Assembly: GCA_018334755.1 (NCBI GenBank)
Contig: JAGXLI010000004.1
Span: forward strand, 1 to 62,348
Source of the DNA: Thermoplasmatota archaeon
Lineage (GTDB): Archaea; Thermoplasmatota; Thermoplasmata; Halarchaeoplasmatales; Halarchaeoplasmataceae
DNA: 62,348 nt
Direction of reading: 5' to 3'
Numbering within the stretch: the first letter of the stretch is position 1; each line of letters starts with the position of its first letter. Under the pieces are notes generated by a model, which saw only the letters and a program-made list of their open reading frames with translations, did not search any database and was not told the DNA's origin. Below, in pieces: positions 30,555-38,366 of the stretch. The position numbers and the translations under genes were made by a program.

Positions 30555-31700
30555 ATGCAGGAAAAGGATCGATCTGAAGACGAATTCACCGTAACGCCCT
30601 GGGAAGTCGAGGGCGACATAGATTACGAGAAGTTGATAGAGAAGTTCGGTACCGAAAGCGTGGATGAGGAACTGTTGGATAGGATAGAAGATGTGGTAGG
30701 AGAGACCCATTTCATGCTGAGAAGGGGTATATTCTACTCACATAGAGACCTAGATAGGATCCTCGACGAATACGAAGATGGTAACAGATTCGCTCTATAC
30801 ACGGGTAGAGGTCCTTCCGGTCACACTCACGTAGGACATCTGATGCCCTGGATATTTGCAAAATGGATGCAGGACAAGTTCGATGTCGAGCTTTACTTCC
30901 AGCTGACCGACGACGAGAAATTTCTGTTCAATTTCGACAGTACGTTGGAAGAGACTCATTCTTATGCTTTAGAAAATGCTAAGGACATAATCGCGCTGGG
31001 CTTCGATCCTGAAAAGACACATATATTTATCGATACTGATTTTATCCATGAACTTTATCCACTTGCGTTGAAAGTAGGAAAGAGATTGAATTTTTCCAAC
31101 GTGAAGGCGGTCTTCGGTTTCGATAATTCGACCAATGTGGGCAGTATATTCTATACGGCCATACAATCGGCTCCCTGCTTTTTACCGAGCGAACTGGAAG
31201 ATGAAGATATCCCGGTTCTGATACCCTGCGGGATAGACCAGGACCCCCATTTTAGATTGACGAGAGATATAGCCGAGACGATAGGATATCTGAAACCCGC
31301 ACTGCTTCACAACAAGCTGGCCCCTTCCTTAGACGGCAGTGGAAAGATGTCGGCCAGTCGGCCCAAAACCACTATATTTACTACGGATGAGGGTGAAGAT
31401 GTGGATAGGAAGATAAACGAAGCTTTCACCGGCGGCAGGGTCTCTGCCGAGGAACAGAGAAAGAAAGGCGGCGATCCAGATATCTGCGCGATACAAAATT
31501 ACAGGTATTTCATATTCGAAGAAGACGATGAGAAAGTTTCTGACCTCGCAGAGAGATGTAAAGAAGGAGATATCCTCTGCGGGGAATGTAAGCAGATCTT
31601 AAAAGAGAATCTCAAGGAATTTTTATCTAAACATCAAAAAAGAAGAAAAGAAGCTGAAGAGAAGTTGGACCAGTTCCTGATGAGCGGGTATGAGGACTAA
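30555..31700 (+). CDS. trpS: Tryptophanyl-tRNA synthetase
   Basis: 381 residues of the archaeal/eukaryotic type. Class I signatures are 'GRGPSGHTHVGHLMPW' (HIGH as HVGH, near residue 95) and 'SGKMSASRP' (KMSKS as KMSAS, near 263). The Trp/ATP pocket includes 'IPCGIDQDPHFRLTRD'. Length is normal. Its stop codon overlaps the convergent srp54 stop by four bases (CTAA), an unusually tight tail-to-tail arrangement. Confidence 0.96.
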   Translation: MQEKDRSEDEFTVTPWEVEGDIDYEKLIEKFGTESVDEELLDRIEDVVGETHFMLRRGIFYSHRDLDRILDEYEDGNRFALYTGRGPSGHTHVGHLMPWIFAKWMQDKFDVELYFQLTDDEKFLFNFDSTLEETHSYALENAKDIIALGFDPEKTHIFIDTDFIHELYPLALKVGKRLNFSNVKAVFGFDNSTNVGSIFYTAIQSAPCFLPSELEDEDIPVLIPCGIDQDPHFRLTRDIAETIGYLKPALLHNKLAPSLDGSGKMSASRPKTTIFTTDEGEDVDRKINEAFTGGRVSAEEQRKKGGDPDICAIQNYRYFIFEEDDEKVSDLAERCKEGDILCGECKQILKENLKEFLSKHQKRRKEAEEKLDQFLMSGYED

Positions 31701-33031
31701 AAGTTCAGATTCCCGGAGTCCAGCTGTTTTTTGATCTGTTTCCTCATCTTCCGGTTACCGGAGAAGCCTTTGATGGCTTTTTTGGTCTTCTTGTAATGCG
31801 AGAGAAGTTCCCGGATATCGTTTGGACTCTTCCCGCAACCTCTCGCTACCCTCCGGATACGGTCTCCTTTTATTTTGTTCGGGTTCTCCATCTCTTCCTC
31901 CGTCATGCTGTCCATTATTATCCTGAAATCGTCTAATTTCCTCTGCGTCGACATGATCTCGTCTTCAGATATCGTGCTCGGCCCCATCGGGAGCATATCT
32001 ACTATTTTTTGAAGCGGGCCGACACCTGTCAACATCTCCATCTGCTCGTACATGTCTTTCAGGTCGAAATCACCTGCGAGCATCTTCTTCGCGGTTTCCT
32101 CCGCTTTTTCCTCATCCACGACTTCTTCTGCCTTTTCCAGCAGCTTTTCTATGTCCCCCATGCCGAGTAATCTAGAAGTGAAACTCTTCGGCTCGAACTT
32201 TTCTAGGTCTCTGATACGCTCTCCGTTACCTATGAAAGCCACGGGAGCGTCGGTCTCTGCAACGGCACTTAATGCACCGCCTCCTTTAGCCGAACCGTCC
32301 ATCTTGGTGATTATCGTTTTGGTGACTCCCACCGCTTCGTGGAAAGCCTTTGCTTGAGGTCCGGCCTGCTGACCTATGGAGGCGTCTACGGTCAAGATGA
32401 CCTCATCCGGTTCCGCGATATTTTTGATCAGTTTTATCTCATTGATCAATTCGTCTTCCAGCGAATGTCTACCCGCCGTATCTATTATCAGAACGTCGTA
32501 GTTATCGAATTCCTGCATACCCTCTCTTACGACCTTCGGTGCTTTCTCTGCATCTGGGTCTCCGGAAACAGGTACTCCGGCATCTTCAGCTACCTGTTCC
32601 AATTGATCGTATGCCGCGGGCCTGTGAGTGTCTCCAGCGATCAGAGCCGTGTTTAGGCCTCTCTTCTGAAAGTAAGCAGCTAATTTACCACAGGTGGTGG
32701 TCTTTCCCATCCCGTATAGGCCGACCATCATGATGACCTGCGGTTTAAGATCTAATTCCACTCCATCCCCCATGATCTTCACGAATTCTTCGTGGATGAT
32801 CCGGATAAGATGTTCCCTGGAACTTATCTCCGAAGAAGGCTTCTCGGTCAGTCCTCTCTCTTTTATCTTTTCTGTCAATTCGAGCGCTAATTGTACTTCT
32901 ATATCAGCCTCTATCATAGCTCTCTGGATGTCTTTACTCACTTCTTTGACCAGGTCTTTATCGACGTGACTCGCGTTGGTGACCTTTTTTACTGCATTCC
33001 GTAACCCGTCCTTCAGATTCTCGAAAGCCAT
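31697..33031 (-). CDS. srp54: Signal recognition particle protein SRP54
   Basis: 444 residues. GTPase that binds 7S RNA and signal sequences for co-translational export. N domain at residues 1-90. G motifs are 'GLYGMGKTTTCGKLA' (about 105-120), 'DTAGRH' (about 187) and 'ITKMDGSAKGGGALSA' (about 243-258). The Met-rich M domain (from about 300) has the RNA-binding helix 'RIRRVARGCGKSPNDIREL'. Standard archaeal length. Start at 33031 fits the usual 'F-NLKDGLRNAVKKV' opening. Upstream lies 427 bases without a recognised gene. Confidence 0.96.
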   Translation of the reverse strand: MAFENLKDGLRNAVKKVTNASHVDKDLVKEVSKDIQRAMIEADIEVQLALELTEKIKERGLTEKPSSEISSREHLIRIIHEEFVKIMGDGVELDLKPQVIMMVGLYGMGKTTTCGKLAAYFQKRGLNTALIAGDTHRPAAYDQLEQVAEDAGVPVSGDPDAEKAPKVVREGMQEFDNYDVLIIDTAGRHSLEDELINEIKLIKNIAEPDEVILTVDASIGQQAGPQAKAFHEAVGVTKTIITKMDGSAKGGGALSAVAETDAPVAFIGNGERIRDLEKFEPKSFTSRLLGMGDIEKLLEKAEEVVDEEKAEETAKKMLAGDFDLKDMYEQMEMLTGVGPLQKIVDMLPMGPSTISEDEIMSTQRKLDDFRIIMDSMTEEEMENPNKIKGDRIRRVARGCGKSPNDIRELLSHYKKTKKAIKGFSGNRKMRKQIKKQLDSGNLNF

Positions 33032-33399
33032 GGGGTAATGAATCGGTGGTAAGCATTATTAATATTTTTGGTCGGAGGACCTATGAAGATTTCAAACCGC
33101 ATGGTGAGAGGATGTGGCTAGTCCTACCTGACGGGAACAGATCGACATCCGATGAGGGAGAAATGGAGTGAGAGGTCATAGGATCTGGATCAATCATCAA
33201 ATCTCGCATTGCTATTGAAAAGGCCATTCGTCCCGCCACGAGCGTTACCATGCTCACGCTGACGGATAGCATTCACTTCTATTTGGTTAAGGAAACGAGA
33301 TTCGCAACCTATAAAAAGTAGGAGCAATATATCCGGTATAAACACCCTGATATAACTCTATAAAGGACCAAAAGTTCTCCTGGTCCCGGGGCAAAACAT
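33032..33399. other. Gene-free stretch between srp54 and ftsZ
   Basis: I see no convincing protein gene or known RNA here. The longest open frame (33081-33272, minus) lacks the acidic character of the neighbours. Because srp54 is adjacent I looked for 7S RNA, but the signal-recognition domain IV loop is not visible. It ends in an inverted repeat GGACCA (33365-33370) / TGGTCC (33381-33386) just upstream of the ftsZ TATA box. Confidence 0.4.
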
Positions 33400-33407
33400 T
33401 TTATATA
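33400..33407 (+). promoter_or_regulatory. TATA box of the ftsZ operon
   Basis: TTTATATA about 50 bases before the chosen ftsZ start, with expected transcript start near 33430. The GGACCA/TGGTCC inverted repeat (33365-33386) ends 13 bases upstream and could be an operator. Confidence 0.6.
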
Positions 33408-33458
33408 AGGGGTTATTGATTGTGTTACTGTAATTATCTCCAAATGGAGTGTGTATTT

Positions 33459-34568
33459 ATGGAATCAATCGTTGATGAGGCTCTATCACAAGCTGAAAAT
33501 GAAGATTCAGAAGCGATAGAGAAAAAAGATGAAGAAAGACGAGATCTATCGACTGCAGACGAAGAATTAAAGGAAGTGCTGTCAGACCTGAAGACAGATA
33601 TAAAGATAGTGGGAGTCGGTGGTGCTGGATGTAACACTGTTGAAAGGATCTCAGAAGAGGGCATCCAGGGAGGAGAATTGATCGCGGCGAATACAGATGC
33701 ACAGCACCTCTTGACGGTTCATTCTCAAAGGAAAGTATTGCTGGGAAGACGGAAGACAAAGGGATTGGGTGCTGGAGCGCTGCCTCAGGTCGGACAGGAA
33801 GCCACTGAGGAGGCAAAAGAAAAGTTAGACGATATCTTGGAAGGAAGCGACTTGGTATTTGTCACCTGCGGATTAGGTGGGGGTACAGGAACCGGTGGAG
33901 CGCCGGTAATAGCGGAGATGGCAAAGCAGCAAGGCGCTCTCACTGTAGCGGTATGTACCACCCCCTTTGAAGCGGAAGGATCCTCCCGGATGGAAAACGC
34001 GGAATGGGGCCTCAAAAGATTGAGGAACGTCGCCGACACGGTAATCACGATCCCAAACGATAAACTCCTAGAACTGTGCCCGAGACTCTCACTCAACAAG
34101 GCGTTCAAAGTAGCCGACGAAGTCCTGACTAGATCGATAAAGGGGATGACTGAACTCGTCACTAAACCCGGTCTTGTCAATCTGGACTTCAACGATCTAA
34201 AAACGGTGATGGAAGGTGCTGGAGTTGCTATGATAGGTATGGGCGAGGACGATTCCGAAAATAGATCTGAGGTGGCGATAAAAGAAGCTATCAACTCTCC
34301 GCTGCTCGAAGTAGATATCAGCGACGCGAACGCCGCCCTGATAAACGTCGTCGGCGGAAACGATATGACGGTCTCAGAGGCGGAGGAAGCCGCGAAGCTC
34401 GTAGAGAGCAAGATCGGAAAAGATGCGAGGATAATCTGGGGAGCATCTGTCGAGCCAACCCAAGAGAACACTCTCAAGGTCATGGTAGTGATCACGGGCG
34501 TAAAATCTAAACAGATATTTGGAAGCAGCGTTTCAGCCGAAGAAGAAGAGATCCAAACGGTAGCATGA
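33459..34568 (+). CDS. ftsZ: Cell-division GTPase FtsZ
   Basis: About 369 residues. The tubulin-like GTP-binding loop is '[17 protein letters not shown]' (near residues 137-152), preceded by '[12 protein letters not shown]'; the T7 loop is '[15 protein letters not shown]'. The N-terminal extension of about 45 acidic residues and the short C-terminal tail 'EEEEIQTVA' are normal for archaeal FtsZ. I chose ATG 33459 ([11 protein letters not shown]); ATG 33444 is possible. It heads an operon with secE (10-base gap), spt5 and rpl11, a common euryarchaeal order. SepF is encoded at 7.4 kb. Confidence 0.96.
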   Translation: MESIVDEALSQAENEDSEAIEKKDEERRDLSTADEELKEVLSDLKTDIKIVGVGGAGCNTVERISEEGIQGGELIAANTDAQHLLTVHSQRKVLLGRRKTKGLGAGALPQVGQEATEEAKEKLDDILEGSDLVFVTCGLGGGTGTGGAPVIAEMAKQQGALTVAVCTTPFEAEGSSRMENAEWGLKRLRNVADTVITIPNDKLLELCPRLSLNKAFKVADEVLTRSIKGMTELVTKPGLVNLDFNDLKTVMEGAGVAMIGMGEDDSENRSEVAIKEAINSPLLEVDISDANAALINVVGGNDMTVSEAEEAAKLVESKIGKDARIIWGASVEPTQENTLKVMVVITGVKSKQIFGSSVSAEEEEIQTVA

Positions 34569-34578
34569 GGGGAAAAGT

Positions 34579-34815
34579 ATGGATATAGTCGAAGGCTCCT
34601 GGCGAGTACAGGATAAAATTGAAGAGAAAGCCGGTAAGATCGGAAAGGGTAAATTTGGCCGTATCCTGAAGATGGCTAGAAAACCCGATCAGGATGAGTA
34701 CAAGAAAACCCTGATGATAGTCATAGCCGGTGTCTTGTTGATTGGAGGACTTGGTTTCCTGATATTTTGGCTATGGGAGAACGTACCTACTTATTTTTGG
34801 ATAGGGGGCCTATGA
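34579..34815 (+). CDS. secE: Preprotein translocase subunit SecE (Sec61 gamma)
   Basis: 78 residues. An amphipathic N-terminal helix with basic residues ('[33 protein letters not shown]') is followed by one membrane span ('[23 protein letters not shown]'), the layout of archaeal SecE/Sec61-gamma. Position between ftsZ and spt5 confirms the call. Confidence 0.9.
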   Translation: MDIVEGSWRVQDKIEEKAGKIGKGKFGRILKMARKPDQDEYKKTLMIVIAGVLLIGGLGFLIFWLWENVPTYFWIGGL

Positions 34816-34824
34816 GGTGGAAAT

Positions 34825-35730
34825 ATGGGGCTACTAGATGACTTCACCGAAGAGGAGATCGCCGAGGAAGAAAAAGAGATTGAGAAAGAAGAAGAGGAGG
34901 AAAAAGAAGAGGGTATCCTTTTAAAGTGCGATGAAAACAAAAAATCGATCCCTACACGGGAAGAGGCGAACTATGACGTAAAATTGATCAACTCTTCCTC
35001 CAAGACTAAAGAGATAGATGTAAAGATCCATCTGCTCTACAGTTCAGATAAAGAGGAGCCGATCCCTTGGAGGATTAAGTTATTCGAGATAGAGACGATA
35101 TCCGATCCCTCTGATTCTTTCACCAAGACGATAGAAGTTAAGGGTAACGACGAAGAGATCATACCGGTCGAAGTCAGCGCTCCAGAAGGAGCGAGCTATG
35201 GTGATAAAGCTGAAGTGATAATAGACGCCACCTCAAGCAAGGACGTACTTTCATCGGACTCTATAACTTTGATAACTACGGCAAGACCAGCCGTGGTCGC
35301 GATGAAAACCCAGATAAATCAGGAGAAGAACGTAGCTGATTATATAGCTTCGTGGGCAGAAGATAAGGATATGGGCGTCTTCTCCATTCTCGTTCCGAAA
35401 CCGGTCAGGGGCTACATATTTGTCGAAGCGATGAACCCGACGATGGTCGATGAGATCTCGGATGGAACGAGAAAAGCAAAGGGGATCATAGAAGGGGAAA
35501 CTAGTATAAAAGAGGTCGAGCACTTCCTAGCGCCGAAACTCGCCGTGGAAGGTATCGCAGAGGGAGATATAGTCGAACTTTCGGCCGGACCGTTCAAAGG
35601 AGAAAAGGCCAGAGTTGCCCAGATAGATGAAGATAATGATGAGATAACCGTAGAATTGTTTGAAGCTACAGTCCCGATTCCTGTCACTGTTAGAGGAGAT
35701 CATGTTAGAGTTTTAGAAAAGGAAGATTGA
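34825..35730 (+). CDS. spt5: Transcription elongation factor Spt5/NusG with N-terminal extension
   Basis: 301 residues, about twice the usual archaeal Spt5 (about 150). The C-terminal half is a standard NGN domain ('AMKTQINQEKNVADYIA' to 'GYIFVEAM', residues about 155-235) plus KOW ('GDIVELSAGPFKGEKARVAQID', about 250-275). It is preceded by about 150 residues: a Glu-rich leader, then an Ig-like beta sandwich ('EANYDVKLINSSSKTKEIDVKIHLLYSS', 'EEIIPVEVSAPEGASYGDKAEVIIDA') resembling NEW3/COG1470 units. It binds RNA polymerase with Spt4. The extension's role is unknown. Confidence 0.9.
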   Translation: MGLLDDFTEEEIAEEEKEIEKEEEEEKEEGILLKCDENKKSIPTREEANYDVKLINSSSKTKEIDVKIHLLYSSDKEEPIPWRIKLFEIETISDPSDSFTKTIEVKGNDEEIIPVEVSAPEGASYGDKAEVIIDATSSKDVLSSDSITLITTARPAVVAMKTQINQEKNVADYIASWAEDKDMGVFSILVPKPVRGYIFVEAMNPTMVDEISDGTRKAKGIIEGETSIKEVEHFLAPKLAVEGIAEGDIVELSAGPFKGEKARVAQIDEDNDEITVELFEATVPIPVTVRGDHVRVLEKED

Positions 35731-35749
35731 AGAAAAAGGAGATGATAAT

Positions 35750-36229
35750 ATGGCTACTGAGACGATCGAAGCTTTGATAGACGGTGGTGAAGCTAGCGCA
35801 GGACCTCCATTAGGCCCTGAATTGGGGCCCTTAGGTGTCGATATAATGGGGATAGTCAATGCGATAAACGAGAAAACAGATAAATTCAAAGGTATGAAAG
35901 TCCCGATAAAGCTAACGGTAGATACCGAGAGCGGTGACTTCGATATAGAGGTCGGGACTCCGCCGACTTCCGCACTGGTTCTAGAGAAAGTCGGGATCGA
36001 AAAAGGGAGTGGAAATCCTATAACCAACAAAGCCGGCGATCTCACGATAGAACAGGCAAAAGAGATAGCCGAGATGAAAGATGACGATCTACTTGGGAAG
36101 AACCTGAAACAGAAGACAAAAGAAGTGATCGGAACTTGCGTATCTATGGGTATAACCGTCGATGAAAAAGAACCCACAGAAGTCCAAGAACTGATAGATG
36201 AAAAGGAGTACGACTCAGTGTTTGAATAA
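35750..36229 (+). CDS. rpl11: Ribosomal protein L11
   Basis: 159 residues. The N-terminal 'IEALIDGGEASAGPPLGPELGPLGV' is the L11 signature that contacts the GTPase centre of 23S rRNA; 'GSGNPITNKAGDLTIEQAKEIAE' lies in the C-terminal domain. It ends the ftsZ-secE-spt5 run. The L1-L10-L12 genes that usually follow are absent; the next gene is convergent, two bases away. Confidence 0.96.
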   Translation: MATETIEALIDGGEASAGPPLGPELGPLGVDIMGIVNAINEKTDKFKGMKVPIKLTVDTESGDFDIEVGTPPTSALVLEKVGIEKGSGNPITNKAGDLTIEQAKEIAEMKDDDLLGKNLKQKTKEVIGTCVSMGITVDEKEPTEVQELIDEKEYDSVFE

Positions 36230-36231
36230 AG

Positions 36232-36999
36232 TCAAAGTTTTACTTTCCTCGCCTTCCCCCTTTCTATGAGCACTTTAGCGATGTCCTCCTGAAGAGTGAC
36301 GACGTCCTCTTTTCTCAATTCATAGGCATTATCCACATCTACGAAGGGGGGAACATCCTCTATTATATGGACTAATAATTCTTCATGGGCGTTAGCTTCC
36401 TGCTTGACGATGTTCTGTTCGCTGTCCTTCTGGGGACTAGCTTCCTGATCTTCCGTTGCTTCGACTTCTGGACTCTGCTCTTCTTGTCCCCTTCCTTCCT
36501 CTCCTTCTTGCTGCTTTTCCTCTTCCTCTGAAGAACTCTCTTTTGATGTGTCTTCGCCCTCCTCTTTTACCCTTTCCTCTTCCGGATTTACCTCGCCCTG
36601 GGTCCTGGGTTTGTATTCTCCATAGAACATCAGATCTTTCAATTCCGTTAATAGATCCGATATCTCCTCTAAAAGTTCTAATTCCCGGTCTATCAAATTT
36701 TCCGTATTGACCTTCTCACCGAGGGAGCTGTGATAGGCGGCTAGAACGACCTTTTTCTGCCGCTCCTTAAAGAAATGATCTGCTATCTTCTTTACTCTTT
36801 CGTATTGTTTTTGTATCCTCTTCTCACGCTTGTCCTTCGGCGGCATCTCGATGTCTTCCGCCTGTTCTTTTAACTCCTGTATGTAATTTCTCAATCTCTC
36901 GTAAAAATTCTTCGGTAAGGCACAGGGTTGGGCGGAGTCTTTTTCCCTCTCCCAGACATCCACGATGTCGTCGTAATTTAACTCGTCCTCGGTCATCAT
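36232..36999 (-). CDS. gins51: GINS complex subunit (Gins51/Gins15 type)
   Basis: 255 residues. The N-terminal helical A domain ('LNYDDIVDVWEREKDSAQPCALPKNFYERLRNYI') and the small C-terminal B domain ('PPFVDVDNAYELRKEDVVTLQEDIAKVLIERGKARKV') match archaeal Gins51, which bridges MCM helicase and the Cdc45/RecJ protein. The two are separated by about 70 residues of very acidic low-complexity linker, longer than usual. It is last in a minus-strand run after an OB-fold gene and a zinc-ribbon gene, which look replication-linked. Confidence 0.88.
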   Translation of the reverse strand: MMTEDELNYDDIVDVWEREKDSAQPCALPKNFYERLRNYIQELKEQAEDIEMPPKDKREKRIQKQYERVKKIADHFFKERQKKVVLAAYHSSLGEKVNTENLIDRELELLEEISDLLTELKDLMFYGEYKPRTQGEVNPEEERVKEEGEDTSKESSSEEEEKQQEGEEGRGQEEQSPEVEATEDQEASPQKDSEQNIVKQEANAHEELLVHIIEDVPPFVDVDNAYELRKEDVVTLQEDIAKVLIERGKARKVKL

Positions 37000-37053
37000 T
37001 AAATCAAATCTGCGCTCGTATTTGTTTTTTTGGAAGGAAAAGGAACAAAGAGG

Positions 37054-37287
37054 TCAATAACTGAATGTAGTATCACATTCGGGACATTCCTCCGCGGCCT
37101 CGCCCACTTCCGTACCACAGTTGGAGCAGACCATCTTTGATCTTCCTTCGATCTCCATCTCGACGAGTTCCTCTTCACATAAAATACATTCGAATTCGTT
37201 GGGAACGAATCCGCCACAGAAAGGGCATTCTATCAGTTCTTCGATATAACCTTCCATCGGTTCATCCTCTCCGGTTTTATCTGCCAT
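37054..37287 (-). CDS. Small double zinc-ribbon protein
   Basis: 77 residues from the ATG at 37287; a longer reading overlaps the upstream gene. Two zinc sites are visible: CPFCGG with CILC, and CSNCG with CPEC near the C-terminus. No other domain. It lies between the OB-fold gene (25-base gap) and gins51 (54-base gap), so a DNA replication or repair link is plausible but unproven. Confidence 0.7.
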   Translation of the reverse strand: MADKTGEDEPMEGYIEELIECPFCGGFVPNEFECILCEEELVEMEIEGRSKMVCSNCGTEVGEAAEECPECDTTFSY

Positions 37288-37312
37288 CGTAAAGGGAAAC
37301 TGGGTAAAACTA

Positions 37313-37795
37313 TTAATCCTTTTTCCTTCGATCTTCTTCCATGACTTCGATCTCCCCGCCCCTTCCAGTGGTAAGCTGTTTTCCATAACCTTTGTCCTGG
37401 ACGTAGCCGTTTATCACCCTGATCTTGGTTCCTAACTCAAATTCTTCTTTAACCATTTCAGTCTCTTCGTTCCAAAATACTACTTTGATCGTGCCCGTGC
37501 CGTCGTCGATACGTACATTTCTAACTTTGCCTTCACCGTCCTCGTTCTCAAAAGTTCTCAGGGTCCCTAGATCTATTATCTCGCCCTCAACAGTGCATTC
37601 TTCGCCGACCTCGACATCTTTTATATCATCGATAGCTTCTTCGTTCCTACCTTCTTCAGCTACGATAATGTGAGCTAAGGCTTCATCGTCAAAATACCCA
37701 TCGAATTCATCTCTCTTTTCTTCGAGCGTTTCTTCAAATTCATCTTCAGAGTAGATATCCGAGACCAGCTGGTACAACTCTTTGACCCTAGACAT
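37313..37795 (-). CDS. RPA-like OB-fold nucleic-acid-binding protein
   Basis: 160 residues. After an N-terminal helical part (about 1-50), 'ECTVEGEIIDLGTLRTFENEDGEGKVRNVRIDDGTGTIKVVFW' and 'LGTKIRVINGYVQDKGYGKQLTTG' form a single OB fold of the archaeal RPA type that binds single-stranded DNA. It leads the operon with the zinc-ribbon and GINS genes; separate OB and zinc polypeptides recall RPA, in which a zinc finger follows the OB folds. Confidence 0.8.
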   Translation of the reverse strand: MSRVKELYQLVSDIYSEDEFEETLEEKRDEFDGYFDDEALAHIIVAEEGRNEEAIDDIKDVEVGEECTVEGEIIDLGTLRTFENEDGEGKVRNVRIDDGTGTIKVVFWNEETEMVKEEFELGTKIRVINGYVQDKGYGKQLTTGRGGEIEVMEEDRRKKD

Positions 37796-37841
37796 ACAGC
37801 AGGTCTCGAAGTAACAGGCAGGATTAAAAGATACCGGTCTT

Positions 37842-38045
37842 CTATTTTCTAGTCATCTTCGTCCCGCATTTCGGGCATTCCTTCTCATAGCAAGGTTGTC
37901 CCCTCTGGTGTTCTTCTTCATAACCGCAGCTAGGACAAACACATTTTCCTCCTGGCCCCAGCCCTTGACCGTCGGGCTGTTTCCCGCGACCGCCTCGTCC
38001 GGAACCCTGGCCTGAACCTTTACCTTGACCTCTTCCAGCCATCAT
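37842..38045 (-). CDS. Gly-rich small zinc-ribbon protein
   Basis: 67 residues. A Gly/Arg/Gln-rich N-terminus (about 1-33) precedes a rubredoxin-like knuckle 'CVCPSCGYEEEHQRGQPCYEKECPKCGTKMTRK'-type region with Cys at about 35, 37, 40, 52, 56 and 59. Similar small proteins are common in anaerobic archaea; function is unknown. Alone in the gap before the ABC exporters. Confidence 0.65.
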   Translation of the reverse strand: MMAGRGQGKGSGQGSGRGGRGKQPDGQGLGPGGKCVCPSCGYEEEHQRGQPCYEKECPKCGTKMTRK

Positions 38046-38172
38046 CTTTTACCTCTTTCAATTACACATATGAGTAGAAATATTAAAAGTTTTGCTTTGC
38101 TAGCCGAGTGTTAGTTGGAGAAGAGCAGATGAGAAGTATATAGAAAGCCATCTTACTTTGAGGATAAAAACC

Positions 38173-38256
38173 ATGAATATACCAAAAAACTGGAATCAAT
38201 TCAAAGACGATATTAGAATTGATATTCGATCCCTCACTAGAAGCAAGTTCTCATGA
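38173..38256 (+). CDS. Possible 27-residue small ORF or gene remnant
   Basis: ATG to TGA encodes MNIPKNWNQFKDDIRIDIRS and seven more residues. A TATA-like GTATATAG (38136-38143) sits at the right distance for a leaderless message. It may be a true small protein or the 5' remnant of a lost gene. The rest of the 320-base gap (38046-38366) holds an inverted repeat GTAACT/AGTTAC (38267-38288) and nothing else recognised. Confidence 0.25.
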   Translation: MNIPKNWNQFKDDIRIDIRSLTRSKFS

Positions 38257-38366
38257 TGTGTAGTTAGTAACTCAGTTCAAAAAGTTACGAGGTTCACAAT
38301 GGAAGATAAATAATAAATATGTCCTAGAATACTACAGTCATAAACTATAATAATTAGGTAAAAATC

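Noticed and set aside
33081..33272. 63-residue minus-strand open frame between srp54 and ftsZ
   Set aside because: Not acidic like the neighbours, no recognisable domain, no ribosome site or TATA at a suitable distance; treated as chance.
33032..33399. Possible SRP 7S RNA next to srp54
   Set aside because: The stretch is long enough and adjacent to srp54, but the conserved domain IV loop and 5'/3' pairing are not visible.
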